A stretch of 64,000 bases of DNA from NCBI RefSeq assembly GCF_000016325.1, contig NC_009436.1, forward strand, positions 3,906,001-3,970,000, read 5' to 3'. The position numbers and the translations under genes are program-made. Shown here piece by piece: positions 54,940-64,000 of the stretch. The notes under the pieces were generated by a model. That model saw only the letters and a program-made list of their open reading frames with translations. It was not told the origin of the DNA and searched no databases. Each line of letters starts with the position of its first letter. Within the stretch, counting starts at the first letter, position 1. The DNA comes from Enterobacter sp. 638. Lineage in GTDB: Bacteria; Pseudomonadota; Gammaproteobacteria; Enterobacterales; Enterobacteriaceae.

Positions 54940-57900
54940 ATGTTGTACGATAAATCCCTTGAGAAGGATAACTGTGGTTTCGGCCTGATCGCCCACATAG
55001 AAGGCGAACCTAGCCACAAGGTAGTGCGTACCGCTATACACGCACTGGCCCGTATGCAGCACCGAGGTGCTATCCTCGCGGATGGTAAAACCGGCGACGG
55101 TTGCGGTCTGCTGCTGCAAAAACCGGATCGTTTCTTCCGCATTGTTGCAGAAGAGCGCGGCTGGCGTTTAGCCAAAAACTACGCTGTCGGTATGCTGTTC
55201 CTGAATCAGGATCCTGAAAAAGCTGCCGCATCACGCCGCATCGTCGAAGAAGAACTTCAACGCGAAACCCTGTCGATTGTCGGCTGGCGCAATGTGCCAA
55301 CCAACGAAGGGGTACTCGGTGAAATCGCCCTCTCCTCGCTGCCTCGTATTGAACAAATTTTTGTGAATGCGCCTGCGGGCTGGCGTCCGCGTGATATGGA
55401 ACGCCGCCTGTTCATTGCCCGTCGCCGCATTGAAAAACGTTTGCTGGACGATAAAGAGTTCTACGTGTGTAGCCTCTCAAATCTGGTGAACATCTATAAA
55501 GGTCTGTGTATGCCGACGGACCTGCCGCGCTTTTATCTGGATCTCGCGGATTTGCGTCTGGAATCGGCCATTTGCCTCTTCCACCAGCGCTTCTCCACGA
55601 ACACCGTACCGCGCTGGCCGCTGGCTCAGCCTTTCCGCTACCTGGCGCATAACGGTGAGATCAATACCATCACCGGTAACCGCCAGTGGGCGCGTGCACG
55701 AACTTATAAATTCCAGACCCCGTTGATCCCCGATCTTCATGATGCCGCACCGTTCGTGAATGAAACCGGCTCGGATTCCAGCTCTATGGATAACATGCTG
55801 GAACTGCTGCTGGCTGGCGGGATGGATATCGTGCGTGCGATGCGTCTGCTTGTTCCGCCAGCCTGGCAGAGCAACCCGAATATGGATCCTGAGCTACGCG
55901 CGTTCTTCGACTTTAACTCCATGCACATGGAGCCGTGGGACGGCCCGGCGGGCATCGTGATGTCCGATGGACGTTACGCGGCCTGTAACCTGGACCGTAA
56001 CGGTCTGCGCCCGGCGCGCTACGTCATCACCAAAGATAAGCTGATCACCTGCGCATCTGAAGTAGGGATCTGGGATTACCAGCCTGACGAAGTGCTCGAA
56101 AAAGGCCGCGTCGGTCCGGGTGAGCTGATGGTTATCGACACCCGCAGCGGCCGCATTCTGCACTCGGCTGAAACCGATGACGATCTGAAAAGCCGTCACC
56201 CGTACAAAGAGTGGATGGAGAAGAACGTCCGCCGTCTGGTGCCGTTCGAAGATCTGCAGGACGAAGAAGTCGGCAGCCGCGAGCTGGACGACGACACGCT
56301 TGCCAGCTTCCAGAAACAGTTTAACTACAACGCCGAAGAGCTGGATTCTATTATCCGCGTGCTCGGTGAGAACGGTCAGGAAGCCGTCGGTTCAATGGGT
56401 GACGATACCCCGTTTGCCGTGCTTTCGAGTCAGCCACGCATCATTTACGACTACTTCCGCCAGCAGTTTGCGCAGGTCACTAACCCGCCAATCGATCCGC
56501 TGCGTGAAGCGCATGTGATGTCATTGGCGACCAGCATCGGCCGCGAGATGAACGTCTTCTGTGAAGCCGAAGGCCAGGCGCACCGCCTGAGCTTTAAGTC
56601 GCCGATCCTGCTGTACTCCGATTTCAAACAGCTCACCACCATGACAGAGGAGCATTACCGCGCCGACACGCTCGATATTACGTTCGACGTGACCGAAACG
56701 AGCCTCGAAGAGACGGTGAAAGCGCTGTGTGATAAAGCCGAGCAGATGGTGCGTGATGGCACAGTTCTGCTGGTGCTGTCTGACCGTAACATCGCTAAGA
56801 ACCGCCTGCCGGTTCCTGCACCGATGGCAGTGGGCGCGATCCAGACCCGTCTGGTGGATAAGAGCCTGCGCTGCGACGCCAACATCATCGTTGAAACCGC
56901 CAGCGCGCGCGACCCGCACCACTTCGCCGTGCTGTTGGGCTTTGGTGCTACCGCCATCTATCCCTACCTCGCCTACGAAACGCTGGCGAAACTGGTTGAT
57001 GGACGCGTCATCGAAAAAAATTACCGCACCGTGATGCTGAACTACCGTAACGGCATCAACAAAGGCCTGTACAAAATCATGTCCAAAATGGGCATCTCGA
57101 CCATCGCTTCTTACCGTTGCTCCAAGCTGTTCGAAGCAGTCGGTTTGCACGATGACGTCGCCGATCTCTGTTTCCAGGGCGTGATCAGCCGTATCGGCGG
57201 AGCCGGATTCTCTGACTTCCAGCAGGATCTGATTAACTTGTCGAAACGGGCCTGGCTGGCGCGTAAACCGCTGGACCAGGGTGGCTTGCTGAAATATGTT
57301 CACGGTGGCGAATACCACGCCTACAACCCGGACGTGGTCCGCACGCTGCAACAGGCCGTACAGAGTGGTGAATACAGCGATTATCAGCAGTATTCGAAGC
57401 TGGTGAACGAACGTCCGGCGGCGACCCTGCGCGATTTGCTGGCGGTCACGCCTGACGGCAAAACGGTCAATATTGATGATGTAGAGCCCGCGAGCGAACT
57501 GTACAAACGCTTTGATACTGCGGCCATGTCCATCGGCGCACTGAGTCCTGAGGCACACGAAGCGCTGGCTGAAGCAATGAACAGCATCGGCGGCAACTCG
57601 AACTCCGGCGAAGGCGGCGAAGACCCTGCGCGCTACGGCACCAACAAAGTGTCGCGAATCAAACAGGTGGCTTCTGGTCGCTTCGGCGTCACACCGGCGT
57701 ATCTGGTTAACGCCGATGTAATTCAGATTAAAGTCGCTCAGGGTGCGAAACCGGGCGAAGGTGGTCAGTTGCCAGGCGATAAAGTGACGCCTTACATCGC
57801 CAAACTGCGCTACTCAGTGCCGGGCGTGACGCTGATCTCCCCGCCGCCGCATCACGATATCTACTCTATCGAAGATTTGGCGCAGCTGATTTTCGACCTG

Positions 57901-59400
57901 AAACAGGTCAACCCGAAAGCGCTGATCTCCGTGAAGCTAGTTTCTGAACCGGGCGTGGGCACCATTGCGACGGGCGTGGCAAAAGCCTATGCGGATCTGA
58001 TTACCATCGCGGGCTACGACGGCGGTACAGGTGCAAGCCCGCTCTCCTCCGTGAAATACGCGGGTTGTCCGTGGGAGCTGGGTCTGGTTGAAACGCAACA
58101 GGCGCTGGTGGCCAACGGTCTGCGCCACAAGATCCGTCTGCAGGTGGATGGCGGTCTGAAAACCGGTCTCGACATCATTAAAGCGGCAATTCTGGGCGCG
58201 GAAAGCTTCGGTTTCGGCACCGGCCCAATGGTGGCGCTGGGCTGTAAATACCTGCGTATTTGCCACCTGAACAACTGCGCAACGGGCGTGGCAACTCAGG
58301 ACGAAAAACTGCGTAAGAACCATTACCACGGTTTGCCGTTCAAAGTGACCAACTACTTTGAATTCATCGCCCGCGAAACCCGCGAGCTGATGGCGCAGCT
58401 GGGCGTGACGCGTCTGGTGGATTTGATTGGCCGTACCGACCTGCTGAAAGAGCTGGAAGGTTTCACCGCCAAACAGCAGAAGCTGGAGCTGTCTAAGTTT
58501 CTGGAAACGGCACAGCCGCACCCTGGCAAAGCCGTTTACTGGACCGAGACCAACCCACCGTTTGATAACGGCGTGCTGAATGCCCAGCTGTTGCAGCAGG
58601 CGAAACCATTTGTCGATGACAAACAGAGCAAAACGTTCTGGTTTGATATTCGCAACACTGACCGTTCTGTTGGCGCGACGCTTTCTGGTTATATCGCGCA
58701 AACCCATGGCGATCAGGGCCTGGCAGCCGATCCGATTATCGCGCACTTCAGCGGTACCGCGGGTCAGAGCTTCGGCGTCTGGAATGCGGGCGGCGTTGAG
58801 CTGTATCTGACTGGCGATGCCAACGACTACGTCGGTAAAGGCATGGCGGGCGGATTGCTGGCGGTACGTCCTCCGGTCGGTTCTGCGTTCCGCAGTCACG
58901 AAGCCAGCATTATCGGCAATACCTGTCTGTACGGTGCGACCGGTGGTCGTCTGTTTGCAGCGGGCCGCGCAGGTGAACGTTTCGCGGTGCGTAACTCGGG
59001 TGCCATCACTGTTGTGGAAGGCATCGGCGATAACGGCTGTGAATACATGACCGGCGGGATTGTCTGCGTATTGGGCAAAACCGGCGTGAACTTCGGCGCA
59101 GGCATGACGGGCGGTTTCGCCTACGTTCTGGATGAAGACGGTGAGTTCCGCAAACGCGTGAACCCAGAGCTGGTGGAAGTGCTGGACGTTGAAACGCTGG
59201 CCATCCACGAAGAACATCTGCGCGGTTTGATTACCGAACATGTGCAGCATACCGGTTCTTCGCGCGGCGAAGAGATCCTGGCGAACTGGCCAGCATTCTC
59301 AGCGAAATTCGCGCTGGTTAAACCGAAGTCCAGCGATGTTAAAGCACTGTTGGGTCACCGTAGTCGTAGCGCAGCAGAGCTGCGTGTGCAGGCGCAGTAA
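54940..59400 (+). CDS. gltB: Glutamate synthase (NADPH) large subunit
   Basis: With GltD makes two glutamates from glutamine and 2-oxoglutarate. The 1486-residue protein has an N-terminal class II glutaminase domain whose nucleophile Cys12 becomes residue 1 after an 11-residue propeptide ([22 protein letters not shown]), the central domain, the FMN-binding synthase domain with the 3Fe-4S cysteines in [19 protein letters not shown], and the C-terminal beta-helix (GxxGG repeats such as [14 protein letters not shown]). I chose 54940 because GGGGAGG precedes it at 9 bases; a start at 54850 (MTRKPRR..., 1516 residues) also has a GAGG and matches an older K-12 annotation. Confidence 0.97.
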   Translation: MLYDKSLEKDNCGFGLIAHIEGEPSHKVVRTAIHALARMQHRGAILADGKTGDGCGLLLQKPDRFFRIVAEERGWRLAKNYAVGMLFLNQDPEKAAASRRIVEEELQRETLSIVGWRNVPTNEGVLGEIALSSLPRIEQIFVNAPAGWRPRDMERRLFIARRRIEKRLLDDKEFYVCSLSNLVNIYKGLCMPTDLPRFYLDLADLRLESAICLFHQRFSTNTVPRWPLAQPFRYLAHNGEINTITGNRQWARARTYKFQTPLIPDLHDAAPFVNETGSDSSSMDNMLELLLAGGMDIVRAMRLLVPPAWQSNPNMDPELRAFFDFNSMHMEPWDGPAGIVMSDGRYAACNLDRNGLRPARYVITKDKLITCASEVGIWDYQPDEVLEKGRVGPGELMVIDTRSGRILHSAETDDDLKSRHPYKEWMEKNVRRLVPFEDLQDEEVGSRELDDDTLASFQKQFNYNAEELDSIIRVLGENGQEAVGSMGDDTPFAVLSSQPRIIYDYFRQQFAQVTNPPIDPLREAHVMSLATSIGREMNVFCEAEGQAHRLSFKSPILLYSDFKQLTTMTEEHYRADTLDITFDVTETSLEETVKALCDKAEQMVRDGTVLLVLSDRNIAKNRLPVPAPMAVGAIQTRLVDKSLRCDANIIVETASARDPHHFAVLLGFGATAIYPYLAYETLAKLVDGRVIEKNYRTVMLNYRNGINKGLYKIMSKMGISTIASYRCSKLFEAVGLHDDVADLCFQGVISRIGGAGFSDFQQDLINLSKRAWLARKPLDQGGLLKYVHGGEYHAYNPDVVRTLQQAVQSGEYSDYQQYSKLVNERPAATLRDLLAVTPDGKTVNIDDVEPASELYKRFDTAAMSIGALSPEAHEALAEAMNSIGGNSNSGEGGEDPARYGTNKVSRIKQVASGRFGVTPAYLVNADVIQIKVAQGAKPGEGGQLPGDKVTPYIAKLRYSVPGVTLISPPPHHDIYSIEDLAQLIFDLKQVNPKALISVKLVSEPGVGTIATGVAKAYADLITIAGYDGGTGASPLSSVKYAGCPWELGLVETQQALVANGLRHKIRLQVDGGLKTGLDIIKAAILGAESFGFGTGPMVALGCKYLRICHLNNCATGVATQDEKLRKNHYHGLPFKVTNYFEFIARETRELMAQLGVTRLVDLIGRTDLLKELEGFTAKQQKLELSKFLETAQPHPGKAVYWTETNPPFDNGVLNAQLLQQAKPFVDDKQSKTFWFDIRNTDRSVGATLSGYIAQTHGDQGLAADPIIAHFSGTAGQSFGVWNAGGVELYLTGDANDYVGKGMAGGLLAVRPPVGSAFRSHEASIIGNTCLYGATGGRLFAAGRAGERFAVRNSGAITVVEGIGDNGCEYMTGGIVCVLGKTGVNFGAGMTGGFAYVLDEDGEFRKRVNPELVEVLDVETLAIHEEHLRGLITEHVQHTGSSRGEEILANWPAFSAKFALVKPKSSDVKALLGHRSRSAAELRVQAQ

Positions 59401-60828
<1,428 letters not shown>

Positions 60829-60836
60829 CAACGAAG

Positions 60837-60865
60837 GCCGGATGGGGTTAACCATCCGGCTTTTT

Positions 60866-60867
<2 letters not shown>
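60837..60867 (+). terminator. gltBD terminator
   Basis: GCCGGATGG (60837-60845) and CCATCCGGC (60852-60860) form a 9-bp stem followed by seven T. The last T residues are also part of the yhcH stop codon on the other strand. Read on the minus strand the tail is not U-rich. Confidence 0.9.
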
Positions 60868-62201
<1,334 letters not shown>

Positions 62202-62205
<4 letters not shown>

Positions 62206-63689
62206 TTCACCGCCTCACGCTCGCTTTTGATGCTGCCTAGAGGAACGGCCCCGCTGAACGGTTTACCGTCAATCGCATCGTGCGTGCGAAGTGCCTCGGG
62301 GCGGATCCAGCGCTGCACGCGAGACGGCATATCCAGGCCAATCAACAGGATGACGACAAAGGTTAAGCCGAACGAGAGTGAACCGAGCGCGGTGCCCAGC
62401 TCCAGACGTTGTGCCAGCAGCGCCCCAATCACCGGCGCAATCGCCCCACCCAATGCGCCGACGTTGTAAGTAAAGCCCAGCCCGGCGGCACGCTGATCGG
62501 TATCGAAGTAGCCGCCGATAAGCTTCGGCAGAATTCCGGAAATCCCCTGCCCGAGCATCTGCTGGAAGAAGAGCAGAAAACCGAGAACCCAGATATTGGA
62601 CCCGCCAATCGCAAAGACCGGAATGATAAGGAGCTGCGAGGCCAGCAGGCTGCAAACGTACGCTTTGCGCGTCCCCAGCCAGTCGCCCAGAAAACCGCCG
62701 ACACAGCAGCCAACCGCTGCGCCAAAGCCGCTGAAGAACAGCACGCGCGCCACCATCGCCGGATCGTACGCCAAATCCGTTTTCAGATAGGTCGGCAGCA
62801 GCGCCTGAATCGGCCACGAATAAAGGAACGCAAACAGCACGACCACCATCAGAGTGACGCCCGTCGGCCAGCGCTTACCGCTGCTTTGCACCATAAAGCT
62901 GATGAACACAAAGGCGCACAGCAGGCCAAGAATCATCACCAGACCGGCATTGTTGAGTTCCCCAGCAAAGCAGAACCACAGCGCCGTTCCCGCGAAGAGC
63001 GTCATAGCGATATTGATCACCCGATGTTTGCCACGATAGAGAATATCCACCATTGTGCGCACGGGCGCTTTACCTTCGTGTCTGGCTTTCCAGTCTTCCG
63101 CTTCCGGAATATTTTTACGCAGCCACAGGGCAAAAATGATCGGCAGGATGCCGATAAAAAACAGCGCGCGCCAGCCCCAGACGGGAACGACGAGGCTGTA
63201 GATCTGCGCCGCGATAACGGCACCCACAGAGAAGCCGGAGATCAAAAAGCCGCTGGCTTTGTTGCGCAGGTGCTTTGGCCAGCTTTCAATCACGTAGGTG
63301 GCGCTGGAGCCGTATTCGCCCGCCATGCCCATGCCGATCACCATGCGGGCAATAAACATCGTGATGTAGCCTGGCGCAAAACCGCACGCCAGCGTCCCGC
63401 ACGAAAACAGCACGATACTGGTGATCATCGCCAGTTTCCGCCCGTAGCGATCGCCCATAGCGCCAAGCAGCAGGCCGCCAAACCATCGGGAGATAAAGGC
63501 AGCGGATATGAGGCTAGCCGCCTCGACCGTTGTCAGTCCAAATTCCGTTTTAACTTCCGTTAACACCAGCGCTATCAATACAAAATCGAAACCATCCAGC
63601 AGATATCCCAACCATGCGGCGGAGAAGGCGCGCCACTGCGGGCGGCTGAGATGGCGGTACCACGGGATGCTTTGGGTAGGAATACGCAT
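62202..63689 (-). CDS. nanT: Sialic acid transporter NanT
   Basis: MFS proton symporter for N-acetylneuraminate. The 495-residue protein carries the MFS loop motif [13 protein letters not shown] (about 77-89) and two extra helices in the middle (about 220-300), giving about 14 membrane segments, the distinguishing feature of NanT. It is separated from nanA by a short hairpin-bearing gap and coupled to nanK by a 4-base overlap. Confidence 0.96.
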
Positions 63690-63723
63690 TTAACTCTCCC
63701 GACGCTCTGTTTTCGTCTGTTTA

Positions 63724-63748
63724 GCCCAGCGACGGTGCGCCGCCGGGC
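63724..63748 (-). repeat. Hairpin in the nanA-nanT gap
   Basis: GCCCAGCG (63724-63731) and CGCCGGGC (63741-63748) pair in the minus-strand RNA with one G-U. No U run follows. Such REP-like hairpins between nanA and nanT could keep nanA mRNA higher than the transporter. Confidence 0.5.
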
Positions 63749-63754
63749 AACGCA

Positions 63755-64000
63755 CTACGCCTTCTCAACCATCAATTGTTTCGCCAGCGCTTTTAGCTCC
63801 GGCAAATACGGTTCAGCCACCGGTGCAAAGGGTTTGCGACACAGCGGGACGGACACCACATCCATGTAATGCAGAACCGTTTTTAGGCCACGGAATACGC
63901 CAACTTTTATCAGCAGATCGATAACTTTATTGCACTCACTTTGCAGACGCTGTGCCGTCGCGTTGTCACCCTCACGGATCGCTTTGGCTATGGCCTGGTA
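63755..64000 (-). CDS. nanA: N-acetylneuraminate lyase, C-terminal part (cut by window edge)
   Basis: Splits Neu5Ac to ManNAc and pyruvate. The last 81 codons are in the window and read [20 protein letters not shown] then [38 protein letters not shown] and ending [10 protein letters not shown] with a TAG stop, clearly the NanA C-terminus (DHDPS/NAL fold). The catalytic residues lie outside the window. First gene of the nan operon in K-12. Confidence 0.96.
   Translation of the reverse strand, partial: YQAIAKAIREGDNATAQRLQSECNKVIDLLIKVGVFRGLKTVLHYMDVVSVPLCRKPFAPVAEPYLPELKALAKQLMVEKA

Noticed and set aside
57937..59250. Long open frame (about 437 codons) opposite gltB
   Set aside because: Entirely inside gltB on the other strand with shadow-like composition.
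62409..63563. Open frame of about 384 codons opposite nanT
   Set aside because: Very Gln/Arg/His-rich shadow of a membrane protein gene; no start signal.

Overview
This window is an intact, gene-dense stretch of an enterobacterial chromosome (Enterobacteriaceae). Nearly every protein aligns by eye, at almost full length, with an Escherichia coli K-12 counterpart. Signature features include the metY-rimP-nusA-infB-rbfA-truB-rpsO-pnp operon, ArcZ sRNA, mlaFEDCB, kdsD-kdsC-lptCAB-rpoN-hpf-ptsN-rapZ-npr, gltBD and a nan operon. It is not K-12: several K-12 neighbours are missing (yhbX, yrbL, nanE), there is an extra BasRS/PmrAB-like pair next to dacB, a single-chain ATP-type dihydroxyacetone kinase, and a relocated gene block. 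An Enterobacter/Lelliottia/Leclercia-type genus is plausible, but I cannot fix the genus. Comparisons with K-12 are from memory.

Layout. 1-7.2 kb (minus): start of pnp with its RNase III leader, rpsO, truB, rbfA, infB, nusA, rimP and the initiator tRNA metY, i.e. translation initiation and transcription elongation factors. 7.3-9.0 kb: ArgR-controlled argG on plus. 9.1-14.7 kb (minus): leuU, secG, glmM, folP, ftsH, rlmE. 14.8-19.1 kb: yhbY (plus), greA (minus), then dacB with a tightly linked response regulator and sensor kinase (plus). 19.2-22 kb (minus): obgE, yhbE, rpmA, rplU. 22.3-25.4 kb: ispB and sfsB (plus), murA and ibaG (minus). 25.5-28.6 kb (minus): mlaFEDCB phospholipid transport. 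28.9-36.8 kb (plus): yrbG, Kdo synthesis, Lpt proteins, sigma-54 and the nitrogen PTS genes. 36.8-40.8 kb: mtgA, elbB, arcB (minus) and ArcZ (plus).

40.9-53.3 kb holds lptG, lptF, pepA, holC, valS, a GNAT acetyltransferase, ahr, a dihydroxyacetone kinase and yjgR. In K-12 these (apart from the kinase) map far away, near 96 min, and arcB is followed directly by yhcC. The ends of the block, the 3' ends of lptG and yjgR, are the two sides of one K-12 junction, so the block looks like a circular permutation placed between arcB and yhcC. 53.3-60.8 kb: yhcC (minus) and gltBD (plus) with a long leader. 60.9-64 kb (minus): yhcH, nanK, nanT and the 3' end of nanA, with no nanE between nanT and nanK.

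Functionally the window joins envelope biogenesis (murA, glmM, dacB, mtgA, kds, lpt, mla, secG, ftsH), translation and RNA metabolism, nitrogen control (rpoN, ptsN, npr, gltBD) and redox control (arcB/arcZ). I saw no CRISPR array, insertion sequence, prophage or obvious defence system. The most noteworthy points are chromosomal rearrangement, neighbourhood differences and regulatory RNA structures, not a new multi-gene system.
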